Assembly (NCBI RefSeq): GCF_030700285.1
Contig: NZ_JAUYZJ010000016.1
Coordinates: 56,572-120,571, forward strand
Length of the DNA stretch: 64,000 nt
DNA from: Methylobacterium sp. NEAU K
GTDB taxonomy: Bacteria; Pseudomonadota; Alphaproteobacteria; Rhizobiales; Beijerinckiaceae
Direction of reading: 5' to 3'
Within the stretch, counting starts at the first letter, position 1; every line of letters begins with the position of its first letter. The position numbers and the translations under genes are program-made. This document shows, in pieces, positions 15,094 through 23,635 of this stretch. The notes below the pieces were generated by a model. It was given only the letters and a program-made list of their open reading frames with translations, had not been told where the DNA came from and searched no databases.

Positions 15094-16719
15094 ATGGCCC
15101 ATTTCATTGAGACCCGTGCCAGCCTCGTCAACGACGCCATCGACGGCTTCCTGGCGGCCAGTGGTGGCCGTCTCGCACGCCTCGACGGCGATCCCGAGAT
15201 CCGCGTTGTGCTGCGCGCCGAGCTGGATGCCGGCCAGGTCGCGGTGGTCTCAGGCGGCGGATCCGGCCACGAGCCGGCCCATGCGGGTTTCGTGGGCCCG
15301 GGCCTGCTCACCGCGGCGGTCTGCGGCGACGTCTTCGCCTCACCGAGCGTCGACGCGGTGCTGGCCGCCATCCTGGCGGTGACGGGACCGGCCGGATGCC
15401 TGCTCGTCATCAAGAACTACGCGGGGGACCGGCTGAATTTCGGCCTCGCCGCAGAGCGCGCGCGCGCCATGGGCCTCAAGGTCGAGGCCGTGATCGTGGC
15501 CGACGACATCGCGCTGCCGGGGGTGAAGCAGCCCCGCGGGATCGCCGGTACCCTGTTCGTGCACAAGGTCGCGGGTCATGCGGCGCAGTCCCGCGCGCCG
15601 CTGGAGGCGGTCGCCGCGCTGGCACGCCGGGCGGCATCGGCGGCGCAGTCCCTGGGCATCGCGGTCTCCACGGCGACGATTCCCGGCTCGCCGCGCAGCG
15701 AGCGCCTCGCCGAGGGGCAGGCTGAGCTCGGCCTCGGCATCCACGGCGAACCGGGAGCGGAACGGATCACGATGCCGAAGGCGAGCGACCTCGCGCGGCT
15801 GATGACCGAGCGGTTCACGGGCGTCGGCGCCCAGCCCCTGGCCCTCCTCGTCAACAATCTCGGCTCGGCTTGCGCCTTGGAGATGCAGGTCCTGACCCGG
15901 GCCGTCCTCGCCACTGATCTCGGCCGGAATGTGCGCCTGCTGATCGGCCCGGCCCCGCTGATGACAGCCCTCGACATGCATGGAGCGTCCCTGTCGATCC
16001 TGCCGCTGGACGACGAACTCGAGGCGGCGCTCCTCGCGCCGGTGCCTGTGCCGGCCTGGCCCGGCGCGGTGCGGATCGCGTCGCCGGTCCTGCGACCGGT
16101 CCCGGAGGGGCTCGCGGGCGAAGCCTTCACGCCCTCGCGCGATCCCGTGGCGTCCGCCCGGATCGCCGCCGTGACGCGGGCGCTGATCGCCGCGGAGCGC
16201 GCGCTGAACGCCCTCGACGCCAAGGTCGGCGACGGCGACACCGGCACGACCTTCGCGGGCGCAGCGCGCGCCGTCGAGGCCGATCTCGACCGGCTGCCGC
16301 AGGCACACCCGGCCGCCCTGTGCCGGGCCCTGGCCGAGCGGATCGGCCGCGCCGTCGGCGGCTCAAGCGGGGTGCTGGCCTCGACCTTCTTCGCCGCAAC
16401 CGCGGCGGCGCTGTCCGATGGTGCGCCCTGGCCTGATGCCTTGGCGCAAGGCGTCGCCCGGGTGCAGGGCTACGGCGGCGCGGGGCCGGGTGACCGCACG
16501 CTGCTGGACGCCCTGATCCCCGCCGTGGAAGCCCTGAAAAGCGGTGGGTTCGAAGCCGCGGCGGCCGCCGCGCGTGAAGGGGCAGACGCTACGGCCCGGA
16601 TGGAGCGCGCCGCGACCGGCCGATCCAGCTATCTCGCGGTCGCAGATCTCGTCGGCGTGCAGGATCCCGGGGCTGCGGGCGTCGCAGAGGCGTTCCGAGC
16701 GCTTGCCGCAGCCGGCTGA
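15094..16719 (+). CDS. Single-chain dihydroxyacetone kinase (DhaK-DhaL fusion)
   Basis: Cytosolic kinase of 541 residues that uses ATP to phosphorylate dihydroxyacetone or related short ketoses. The DhaK domain (about 1-330) has V-S-G-G-G-S-G-H-E-P-A-H-A-G-F-V-G and the substrate-binding His at H217 in L-G-L-G-I-H-G-E-P-G, which forms the hemiaminal bond with the ketose. The DhaL domain (about 355-541) shows the Mg-nucleotide site D-A-K-V-G-D-G-D-T-G-T-T and G-G-S-S-G-V-L. Fusion of K and L marks the ATP-dependent, PTS-independent form. Its place after a CUT1 importer suggests uptake of a polyol or ketose followed by phosphorylation. Confidence 0.93.
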   Translation: MAHFIETRASLVNDAIDGFLAASGGRLARLDGDPEIRVVLRAELDAGQVAVVSGGGSGHEPAHAGFVGPGLLTAAVCGDVFASPSVDAVLAAILAVTGPAGCLLVIKNYAGDRLNFGLAAERARAMGLKVEAVIVADDIALPGVKQPRGIAGTLFVHKVAGHAAQSRAPLEAVAALARRAASAAQSLGIAVSTATIPGSPRSERLAEGQAELGLGIHGEPGAERITMPKASDLARLMTERFTGVGAQPLALLVNNLGSACALEMQVLTRAVLATDLGRNVRLLIGPAPLMTALDMHGASLSILPLDDELEAALLAPVPVPAWPGAVRIASPVLRPVPEGLAGEAFTPSRDPVASARIAAVTRALIAAERALNALDAKVGDGDTGTTFAGAARAVEADLDRLPQAHPAALCRALAERIGRAVGGSSGVLASTFFAATAAALSDGAPWPDALAQGVARVQGYGGAGPGDRTLLDALIPAVEALKSGGFEAAAAAAREGADATARMERAATGRSSYLAVADLVGVQDPGAAGVAEAFRALAAAG

Positions 16720-16774
16720 GCGCCGAGGTCGAAGTGGAGGTTTTGCCCGGCTCCGGCTCCCCGGTGCACGATGG

Positions 16775-16792
16775 ACCGCCGGTGAGGGCGGT
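16775..16792 (+). terminator. Hairpin after the dihydroxyacetone kinase gene
   Basis: ACCGCC (16775-16780) and GGCGGT (16787-16792) form a perfect 6-bp stem with a 6-nt loop, followed by TCTATAG. It lies 55 bp after the kinase stop and 18 bp before the FMN reductase ATG. It may end the importer-kinase transcript or influence initiation of the reductase gene. Confidence 0.4.
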
Positions 16793-16810
16793 TCTATAGC
16801 TCAGGCAGAT

Positions 16811-17350
16811 ATGAATATTCTCGCGATATCGGGAAGTGCGCGTCAGGCCTCGACGAACACTGCGCTTTTAAGAGCTTTGCGGGCCGTGGCGCCCGGCACA
16901 ATCGACATCGAAGTCTTCGATCGCATTGGGAGCCTGCCTGTCTTCTCCCCGGATCTGGAAGGTGATCGCGTACCGGGAAATGTACAAGACTTCATGTGCA
17001 AGATAGGCGACAGCGACGGGGTGATCATATCAAGTCCGGAATATGTCCGGGCCATCCCGGGAGGCCTGAAGAACGCGATCGATTGGCTTGTCTCGACCCC
17101 TTACGTAATCGACAAGCCAATAGCGCTCGTGCACGCTTCCCACCGCGGAGACCAGATGTTGCAAGCTTTGCGGGTCGTGCTTTCGACGATAAGCTCCAAT
17201 TTCAGGCCCGAGCTTTTCTGGCGGCTTCCCTTGCTGACGGAGACACCGGACGCGATCATGACGATCGTCAGAGGCCCGGCCCATCGCTCTGCGGCCGAGG
17301 ATTTCCTCGAACGGTTCGCCGCCTGCTGCCGAGAGGTGAAGTGCCCCTGA
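16811..17350 (+). CDS. NADPH-dependent FMN reductase-family flavoprotein
   Basis: Flavodoxin-fold protein of 179 residues. The phosphate-binding loop reads I-S-G-S-A-R-Q-A-S-T-N-T right after the start, and S-S-P-E-Y-V-R-A-I-P-G-G-L-K-N-A-I-D-W-L is the conserved flavin-ring segment of NADPH:FMN and azo/chromate/quinone reductases. An in-frame upstream region has no homology-like sequence, so ATG 16811 is chosen. Its bases look less GC-rich than the neighbours (many A/T third positions), a possible sign of separate ancestry. A role in quinone or FMN reduction is family knowledge; no partner gene adjoins. Confidence 0.88.
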   Translation: MNILAISGSARQASTNTALLRALRAVAPGTIDIEVFDRIGSLPVFSPDLEGDRVPGNVQDFMCKIGDSDGVIISSPEYVRAIPGGLKNAIDWLVSTPYVIDKPIALVHASHRGDQMLQALRVVLSTISSNFRPELFWRLPLLTETPDAIMTIVRGPAHRSAAEDFLERFAACCREVKCP

Positions 17351-17428
17351 CGCACCGCGATAGCTAAGATCGCCGGTGACTTCGGATCGATACTCGGTCT
17401 CCCCAGGCTTTACCCTGTGCCGAGCGCT

Positions 17429-18532
17429 CTACTCGGCCCGCGGATCGAGGGCGTCGGCGAGGGCGTCGCCGAGGAGGTTGAGGGCGACCAGTGTCGCGAT
17501 CAGGAAGGCCGCGGGGGCCGCCAGCATGTGCGGGGCCGACTCGATCGCCCGGGCGCCTTCGGCGATCAGCACTCCCCAGCTCGTCTGCGGTTCCTGCACG
17601 CCGAGTCCGAGAAACGACAAAAAGCTCTCCAGCAGGATCACCCGCGGCACCAACAAGGTGGCGGCCACCGCCACCGGCCCGAGGGTGTTGGGGACGATGT
17701 GCCGGCGGATGATGCGGGGCGCGCCGAGACCGAGGGCGCGGGCCGCGCGGACGAAGTCGCGCTCGCGCAGGGACAGGGTCTGCGCGCGCACGATCCGGGC
17801 CATGTCGAGCCATTCGACGGCACCGATCGCAACCAGCATCAGCACGAGGCTGGCGCGGAAGAACACCAGCAGCAGGATGACGAAGAACACGAAGGGCAGG
17901 GCGTAGAGCACGTCGACGAGGCGCATCATCGCGGCATCGACGCCCCCCCCTAGAAATCCCGCCGAGGCGCCGTAGCCGACACCGATCAGCAGCGCGACCA
18001 GGGTGGCGGTGAGCCCGATCAACAGTGAGATCCGCCCGGCCACGAGGCAGCGGGTGAGCAGGTCCCGGCCGTGCACGTCGGTGCCGAGCGGGAAGCGCAG
18101 GTGCCGGACCGGCACCGATACCACGAGCCGCTTTCCGCTCTCCGCGTCTGCCACGACCCGGGGCTCCCCGAACAGGTCGGAGCGCGGCAGGTAGACGAGA
18201 CTGCGCCGGTCGATCCCGGAATCGGAACCCAGGGTCAGGCGCAATGCGTCGCCCTCGCGCGATACGTCATCGAGGCGGACGCGCATGCGGAAGGCGAGAC
18301 GTTCAAGCGCCGGGCGCAGGTGATCGGCATCCGGCTGCGCCGCGATTCCGGCCGGGAGCCGGCGCAGGTCCGGATAGGTGCGCTCGGGTTCGTGTCCGGT
18401 CAGGCCAGGGCCAAAGAGGCAGGTGAGAGCGATCAGGGCCAGCACGGCCAGACAGACGATCGCCACCCGCTCGCGGGCGAGGCGGTGGAAGGTGCGTCGA
18501 CCTCGCCCGACCAGAGGAAGGCGGGCGCTCAC
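17429..18532 (-). CDS. Peptide-type ABC transporter permease (DppC/OppC family)
   Basis: Membrane subunit of 367 residues starting with GTG at 18532; this GTGA overlaps the stop of the upstream permease, the usual coupling. After the first membrane helix there is a long extracytoplasmic loop (about residues 45-140), then G-T-D-V-H-G-R-D-L-L-T-R, the OppC signature before the transmembrane core. The EAA loop reads F-V-R-A-A-R-A-L-G-L-G-A-P-R-I-I-R-R-H-I. It is the last gene of the operon; no ATPase gene follows on this strand, and the convergent FMN reductase gene comes next. Confidence 0.92.
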   Translation of the reverse strand: MSARLPLVGRGRRTFHRLARERVAIVCLAVLALIALTCLFGPGLTGHEPERTYPDLRRLPAGIAAQPDADHLRPALERLAFRMRVRLDDVSREGDALRLTLGSDSGIDRRSLVYLPRSDLFGEPRVVADAESGKRLVVSVPVRHLRFPLGTDVHGRDLLTRCLVAGRISLLIGLTATLVALLIGVGYGASAGFLGGGVDAAMMRLVDVLYALPFVFFVILLLVFFRASLVLMLVAIGAVEWLDMARIVRAQTLSLRERDFVRAARALGLGAPRIIRRHIVPNTLGPVAVAATLLVPRVILLESFLSFLGLGVQEPQTSWGVLIAEGARAIESAPHMLAAPAAFLIATLVALNLLGDALADALDPRAE

Positions 18533-19452
18533 GCCGCCACCCGCAGGCGCGGGTCGAGCCACGCGCAGGCGAGATCGGCGGCAAGGTTGAGGGCGATTAC
18601 GAGACCGGCGACCAGCAGCACCGTGCCCATCACCAGCGTGTAGTCGCGGTTGAGCGCCCCCTCGACGAAATAGCGCCCGATCCCGGGTAGCCCGAAGATC
18701 GTCTCGACCACCACAGATCCGGTCAGCAGCGCCGCTGCGAGCGGTCCGAGATAGGCCGCCACCGGCAGGAGCGCGCCCCGCAGTGCGTGCCGGGTTATGC
18801 GGGACGGCGGCAGACCGAGGCTGCGCATCGTCTGCACCGGCTGGGTGCGCAGGACCTCCGCCAGGGACGCCCGCGTCAGCCGCGCCAGGGCGCCCACCTG
18901 CGGCAACGCCAGGGTTACGACCGGCAGAACGAGGTGGCTCGGCGCGCCGCCATCCCAGCCGCTGACGGGGAGCCAGCGGAGGCTGAGCCCGAAGGCGATC
19001 TGCAGGAGCGGCGCGACCACGAAGCTCGGCAGAGACAGGCTGAGCGCTGCGCCGAGCCCGAGGAGCCGGTCGACGGCGCCGCCGCGCCGGAGCGCTGCGA
19101 CCGTGCCGAGCCCGATGCCGAGGATGGCAGACAGGACCAGCGCCAGCGCCCCCAGGGTCGCGGAGACCGGCAGCCCCCGGGCGATCAGGTCGAGGACGCT
19201 CATGTCGCGGAACGAGAAGGACGGGCCGAGATCCCCGTGCGCCAGCGCCGCCAGATAGCTGCCGAACTGCACGATCAGCGGCCGATCGAGACCGTAGACC
19301 CGGCGCAGGTTCTCCATGGCGGCCGGCGCCAGGGGACGCTCCAGATCGAACGGGCCGCCGGGCGCGAGCCGCATCAGGAAGAAGCTGACGGTCACGACCG
19401 CGAGCAGCGTCGGCACCGCCTGCGCGAGGCGGCGCAGGATGAAGCGGATCAC
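18529..19452 (-). CDS. Peptide-type ABC transporter permease (DppB/OppB family)
   Basis: Membrane subunit of 307 residues. It starts M-I-R-F-I-L-R-R-L-A-Q-A-V-P-T-L, the typical OppB opening helix, followed by a periplasmic loop with G-D-L-G-P-S-F, and carries L-P-G-I-G-R-Y-F-V-E-G-A-L-N-R-D-Y near the C-terminus. It overlaps both neighbours by 4 nt (19449-19452 with the binding protein, 18529-18532 with the second permease), so the three genes are tightly coupled. Confidence 0.94.
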   Translation of the reverse strand: MIRFILRRLAQAVPTLLAVVTVSFFLMRLAPGGPFDLERPLAPAAMENLRRVYGLDRPLIVQFGSYLAALAHGDLGPSFSFRDMSVLDLIARGLPVSATLGALALVLSAILGIGLGTVAALRRGGAVDRLLGLGAALSLSLPSFVVAPLLQIAFGLSLRWLPVSGWDGGAPSHLVLPVVTLALPQVGALARLTRASLAEVLRTQPVQTMRSLGLPPSRITRHALRGALLPVAAYLGPLAAALLTGSVVVETIFGLPGIGRYFVEGALNRDYTLVMGTVLLVAGLVIALNLAADLACAWLDPRLRVAA

Positions 19453-21038
19453 GCGTCGAGTCTCATGAAGCGTGTCGGCGCTGCGTTGCGCAGGTTGGGA
19501 TGGTAGCCGTGCAGCCGCGGCGCGATCAGTGCCTTGGACCGGTAGTGCATGAGCGGGATCCAGGGCAGCTCGCGCAGGGCGATGGCCTCGGCGTCGTAAA
19601 GGAGGTCGGCGCGGCGGGCGAGGTCTCGCTCAGCGGAAGCCGCGGCCAGCAGGCCGTCATAGGCGGGGTCCGACCAGTGCCCGGCATTGAGGCCGTCGTT
19701 TCCGCTTTGGAGCAGAAACAGGAAGTTCTGCGGGTCGGAATAGTCGGCGATCCAGCTGTAGCGCGCGATGTCAAAGTCGCCGCCGTCTCGCAGATGGGCG
19801 AAATGCGTCTTGGAATCGGTGTAGACGAAGCGGGTCACGACCCCGAGATCGCGCCACATCTCGCTCACCGCGACCGCGGTGTTGCGGTTGTTGTCGCTGA
19901 CGTTGAAGCGGTACTCGATCGTGAGCGGCCGGCCGGGCCCGAACCCTGCCTCGGCCAGCAGCCGGCACGCTTGCGCCTCGTGGTCGATCGGCAAGCCCTT
20001 CCGCCCCTCGGTCTCGGGGGGCGTCCGGTAATTGTCGAGGCCGGGGGGGCACAGGGAATAGGCCGGGCTCATGGTGCCGCCGTAGAGCCCGTCGGCGAGG
20101 TACTCGCGGTCGATCACGAGGGACAGGGCCTGGCGGACCCGCCGGTCCGAGAACGGCAACTTCCGGGTGTTGACCACCAGGGCCTCGAGACCGAGCGAGG
20201 GTCCCAGGACCACCTGCGTGCCGAAGCGGCGGCGCAGATCTGCGATCTGATCGACGGGGAGCTGTGCGAGGGAATCGATTTCGCCTGCGGCATAGCGGCG
20301 GACGGCACTCGACAGATCCGGCGTCGGCATGAAGGCGACGCGCGGGATCGAGATGGTCGTCGCCTCGGGATGGTGCGGATTGACCTCCAGGGTGATCGCG
20401 CCGCCCGGCACCCGGTCGAGCAGCCGATAGGCGCCGTTGGTCACGAAGTTTCCCGGCCGGGTGAAGGACTCGCCGTGGCGCTCGACCGACGCCCGGTGCA
20501 CCGGCAGGGCGGTCTGGTGGGTCAGGAGTTCCAGGAAATATGGCGTCGGCTGCTCGAGCGCGATCGTGAGCCGGAGCGGCTCTTGCGCGACGACGCCCAG
20601 CGCGTTGGCCGGAATCTCACCGCGGTTCACGGCTGCCGCCCCGCGGATCGGGAACAGCACCTCGGCGTATTTCGCCCCCGTGGCCGGATCGAGGATACGG
20701 CGGAGCGAATAGACGAAGTCCTCCGCGGTTACCGGTTCGCCGTTCGACCATTTTCCGTCGGGTCGCAGCGCGAAGCCGAAGGTCAGGCCGTCGCCTGAGA
20801 CGGTCCAGGACCGGGCGGCGCCGGGGATGATGGTGCCGCGATTGTCGTAGGTGAGGAGGCCGTCGCAGAGGTCGCGCAGGAGATGCGCCTCGGCGACCGT
20901 GGAGGACCTGTGCGGATCCAGCGTCTCGGGATCCGCGTCGTTGCCGCGCCGGTAGAGCGTCGCCGCGCCGGCGCGGGCGGGACCGACAGCGGCGATGGCG
21001 GCCGCGCCAGCCAGCCAGTCGCGCCGGCGCACCGGCAT
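19449..21038 (-). CDS. Peptide ABC transporter substrate-binding protein (OppA/DppA family)
   Basis: Periplasmic binding protein of 529 residues. The chosen start gives M-P-V-R-R-R-D-W-L followed by an Ala-rich core ending G-P-A-R-A, a Tat-type signal. The mature N-terminus D-P-E-T-L-D-P-H and the segment W-S-N-G-E-P-V-T-A-E-D-F-V-Y-S are diagnostic for the OppA family. The Opp subtype binds tri- to pentapeptides, but relatives bind other solutes. First of three coupled permease genes; the GlcG/HbpS-like gene lies 2 bp upstream on the same strand. Confidence 0.94.
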   Translation of the reverse strand: MPVRRRDWLAGAAAIAAVGPARAGAATLYRRGNDADPETLDPHRSSTVAEAHLLRDLCDGLLTYDNRGTIIPGAARSWTVSGDGLTFGFALRPDGKWSNGEPVTAEDFVYSLRRILDPATGAKYAEVLFPIRGAAAVNRGEIPANALGVVAQEPLRLTIALEQPTPYFLELLTHQTALPVHRASVERHGESFTRPGNFVTNGAYRLLDRVPGGAITLEVNPHHPEATTISIPRVAFMPTPDLSSAVRRYAAGEIDSLAQLPVDQIADLRRRFGTQVVLGPSLGLEALVVNTRKLPFSDRRVRQALSLVIDREYLADGLYGGTMSPAYSLCPPGLDNYRTPPETEGRKGLPIDHEAQACRLLAEAGFGPGRPLTIEYRFNVSDNNRNTAVAVSEMWRDLGVVTRFVYTDSKTHFAHLRDGGDFDIARYSWIADYSDPQNFLFLLQSGNDGLNAGHWSDPAYDGLLAAASAERDLARRADLLYDAEAIALRELPWIPLMHYRSKALIAPRLHGYHPNLRNAAPTRFMRLDA

Positions 21039-21040
21039 CC

Positions 21041-21478
21041 TCAGGCGCCGGTCTCGGGCACCAGGCCGGCGGCCTCGATGCCCGCTACCGCGCAGATCTC
21101 GTCGTTGTCGGAGGTGTCGCCGGAAATACCGACCGCGCCGAGCAGGCGACCCTCGCCGGATCGGATCAGTACGCCACCCGGCACCGGAACGAGCGCAGCG
21201 GGGCCGGCCACATGGCTGACCGCCGCCACGAAATAGGGCTGTGCCTCCGCGCGGGCGTGGATCGCCCGGGAGCCGAGGCCGAGCGCCAGGGCACCGTTGG
21301 CCTTCCCGCAGGCGATCTCGGCCCGGCGCAGGGACGTGCCGTCCTCGACCGCTACGGATTTCAGCGAACCGCGGGCGTCGTAGACCACCACCGCCAAAGG
21401 CTTCAATCCGCGGGTACGGGCCTCGCGCAGGGCGGTGTCCACGATGGTGTTGGCGGCCTCGAGGGTTAGGTCGATCAT
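21041..21478 (-). CDS. GlcG/HbpS family (DUF336) protein
   Basis: Protein of 145 residues with the family pattern: M-I-D-L-T-L-E-A-A opening, L-A-V-V-V-Y-D-A-R-G, then G-G-V-L-I-R-S-G and the closing G-A-V-G-I-S-G-D-T-S-D-N-D-E. Members bind heme (HbpS), occur with glycolate oxidase (GlcG), or are uncharacterised. The start is uncertain: ATG 21478 lacks a clear ribosome site, while ATG 21517 directly abuts AAGGAG, which is too close to be optimal. It ends 2 bp before the peptide-binding protein gene, so it is probably the first gene of that operon. Its role there is unknown. Confidence 0.82.
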   Translation of the reverse strand: MIDLTLEAANTIVDTALREARTRGLKPLAVVVYDARGSLKSVAVEDGTSLRRAEIACGKANGALALGLGSRAIHARAEAQPYFVAAVSHVAGPAALVPVPGGVLIRSGEGRLLGAVGISGDTSDNDEICAVAGIEAAGLVPETGA

Positions 21479-21522
21479 CGGATTCCACGTGCCGGCGCCG
21501 CTCCGGGCGGCGGTCATCTCCT

Positions 21523-21598
21523 TAGAGCATGATGTGCAGAAGTGGAATCCGATTGTTCGAAATCATCATGCGACACCAAAGAGATAGAGCATGATGAT
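21523..21598. repeat. Short direct and inverted repeats
   Basis: TAGAGCATGATG occurs at 21523-21534 and again at 21585-21596. ATCATCATGC (21562-21571) is the exact inverse of GCATGATGAT (21589-21598). The motif AGAGCATGATG resembles a widespread intergenic repeat of Hyphomicrobiales genomes; that likeness is recalled, not searched. It may act at the RNA level for the leftward GlcG-like gene. Confidence 0.5.
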
Positions 21599-21840
21599 GC
21601 GTCCGCGAAAAGGTATCGTGCTTCAACGGATCGGGACGTGGCGGCACCACAGCGCGGGCATGCCGACAGGCAGGCCGTCCTCAGCCTGCGCGCAAAAGCC
21701 TGCCCAGCACCGCGCCGTCACCTCGCGCGACCTCTCGCCCCGCTTCGCCGTAGTGAAGTGTGGTTCCGGCTTGTGTCCGCGGCCGGCGGACAGCATGGGT
21801 ATGGCAATGCCGGGAAGGATTCTTCGGGGACGGTCGATTG

Positions 21841-22809
21841 GTGGCTCAGGCAGGCGCGCGCGGCATCGCGGTCGGGCGGGACGGTTGGCTCTTCTGGGTC
21901 GGGCGGGCGAACGAACTGGCCAGCCTGTACGCCGATACCGCGGCGTCCCGCCGCCTGCTGCAACGTTGGTTGCGCCTCGTCGACGGACGCGTCCGCCGCG
22001 CGAAGGCCGTCGGCGCGACCTACGTTCACATGATCGTGCCCGAGAAGATCGCGGTCCACGCCGACACGCTGGATAGGCCGTTCCCGAACCTTGAAGATCC
22101 GCCCGGGGCGCGGCTCGGCCGGTTTCTGGTAGGCGGCACCGGCGCCGAAGTGGTCGACCTCTACGGGCCCCTGCAGGAGGCGCGGTGCGAGGGGCCTGTC
22201 TACCTCCGCACCGATACCCACTGGAACCATCGCGGCTACATCGCGGCCTACCGTACTCTATGTGCCGCGCTGGGTGTCACCCCCGCAGCCCATGTGCTCG
22301 ACGGCACGGGACATTCCGCGCGCTTCGTGTTCGACCTAGGGGGCAAGCTAACCCCGCCCGTCGACGAGGCATACTTCGCCCACGACTTCCCGAGGCGCGC
22401 GCACAGGAGCGAGGCCAACGCGCTGGTGCAGTTGCGCGAGACGGGGCGCGTCGCCGGGCGAAGCGGCTTCTTCGTGGGGTCGCGCGCGGTGATGCGCAAT
22501 TCTGAGGCGAGCGACCCCCGGCGCGTTGTTCTGTTCGGCGATTCCTACGTGTTCGACCAGGGGCCACGCCTCACGGCGATGCTGGCCGAGAGCTTTCGAG
22601 AAGTGCACACGATCTGGTCCGCCGAGATCGACTGGACCTACGTGGCGGCGGTGAAGCCCGACCTCGTGGTCTATGAGATCGCCGAGCGTTTTCTGCGGCG
22701 GGTGCCAACCGACCGCTTCTCGGTTGACGCGTTCGCGGAGCGCAGGGTCCGGCGGGAATTGAATCCCGGTCCCATCGACCGCCTCCTCGCCCTGTCGCGC
22801 CTTCGCTGA
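21841..22809 (+). CDS. AlgX/AlgJ-like SGNH-type polysaccharide acetylation protein
   Basis: Protein of about 322 residues if the GTG at 21841 is the start; an in-frame ATG at 21760 would add 27 residues without a clear signal sequence. After G-R-D-G-W-L-F-W it has the AlgX/AlgJ catalytic pattern: Y-L-R-T-D-T-H-W-N (Asp-His pair) and V-L-F-G-D-S-Y-V (nucleophile Ser in a GDS block). Relatives transfer acetyl groups to alginate or other exopolysaccharides in the periplasm. No signal peptide is visible, so its location is unclear. It stands alone, with no MBOAT acyltransferase (AlgI-like) gene next to it. Confidence 0.75.
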   Translation: MAQAGARGIAVGRDGWLFWVGRANELASLYADTAASRRLLQRWLRLVDGRVRRAKAVGATYVHMIVPEKIAVHADTLDRPFPNLEDPPGARLGRFLVGGTGAEVVDLYGPLQEARCEGPVYLRTDTHWNHRGYIAAYRTLCAALGVTPAAHVLDGTGHSARFVFDLGGKLTPPVDEAYFAHDFPRRAHRSEANALVQLRETGRVAGRSGFFVGSRAVMRNSEASDPRRVVLFGDSYVFDQGPRLTAMLAESFREVHTIWSAEIDWTYVAAVKPDLVVYEIAERFLRRVPTDRFSVDAFAERRVRRELNPGPIDRLLALSRLR

Positions 22810-22900
22810 CGGCTAGAAATCCGTTCGTCGCGAGCGCGCGCGTTGCCGCGACACACTCTGCCCCTATCGTTCTTGCCGGATCAAACGCCCGGGAAGTTCC

Positions 22901-23635
22901 ATGGCCGACGCGCAGCGCCCCTACGTCATCTGCCACATGACCTCGTCGGTGGACGGCCGGATCATGGTTCGCCGCTGGAAGACCCTCGACGCCGATGGCC
23001 ATTACGAGCGCGTCCACGCCGAATTGAAGGGTGATGCCTGGATGTGCGGACGCGTCACCATGCAGGGCTATGCCGACAGTGCGGATCCCCTGCCGGACCC
23101 GGTCCCGGATGACGCCAGCGCGGTATCCCGGGAGGATCACCTCGCCCGGCGCGGAGCGTCCGGCTACGCCGTCGCCCTCGATGCGAGCGGGCGTCTTAAT
23201 TGGGGGGCGCGGAACGAGATCGAGGGCGACCATGTCGTTGTCGTGCTCACGCGATCCGTACCCGATGCACATCTCCGGGCACTGCGGGCCGGAGGCCAGT
23301 CCTATCTGTTCGCGGGCGAACGGGAGATCGATTTCGCGCTGGCACTCGCCAAGCTGCGGTCGTTGTTCGGAATCGAGCGGCTGCTGGTCGAGGGCGGCGG
23401 CCGCATCAACGGCTCCATGCTCAAGGCCGGCGTGATCGACGAACTGAGCCTTCTGCTCGCGCCGGCGGTCGACGGGCTTCCGGGCACCCCCGCGGTGTTC
23501 GATGTTCCCGGCGAGGAGGCGGATTCCATGGGAAGCCGGGCCAAGCTCGTGCTGACCGCCTGCGAGCAACTCCCCGGTGGCGTCGTGTGGCTGCGCTACC
23601 GCATCAACCCCGTCACGGACGCCGATCGCGCGTGA
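22901..23635 (+). CDS. RibD C-terminal domain / dihydrofolate reductase-like reductase
   Basis: Cytosolic reductase of 244 residues with the RibD-C fold. M-T-S-S-V-D-G-R-I at 14-22 is the substrate/NADPH region, and L-L-V-E-G-G-G-R-I-N-G-S-M-L near 170 is the dinucleotide-binding motif. The deaminase half of bifunctional RibD is absent, so it is a stand-alone reductase-like protein rather than the housekeeping riboflavin enzyme. Its 3' end overlaps the convergent alpha/beta hydrolase gene by 23 bp. Confidence 0.88.
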   Translation: MADAQRPYVICHMTSSVDGRIMVRRWKTLDADGHYERVHAELKGDAWMCGRVTMQGYADSADPLPDPVPDDASAVSREDHLARRGASGYAVALDASGRLNWGARNEIEGDHVVVVLTRSVPDAHLRALRAGGQSYLFAGEREIDFALALAKLRSLFGIERLLVEGGGRINGSMLKAGVIDELSLLLAPAVDGLPGTPAVFDVPGEEADSMGSRAKLVLTACEQLPGGVVWLRYRINPVTDADRA

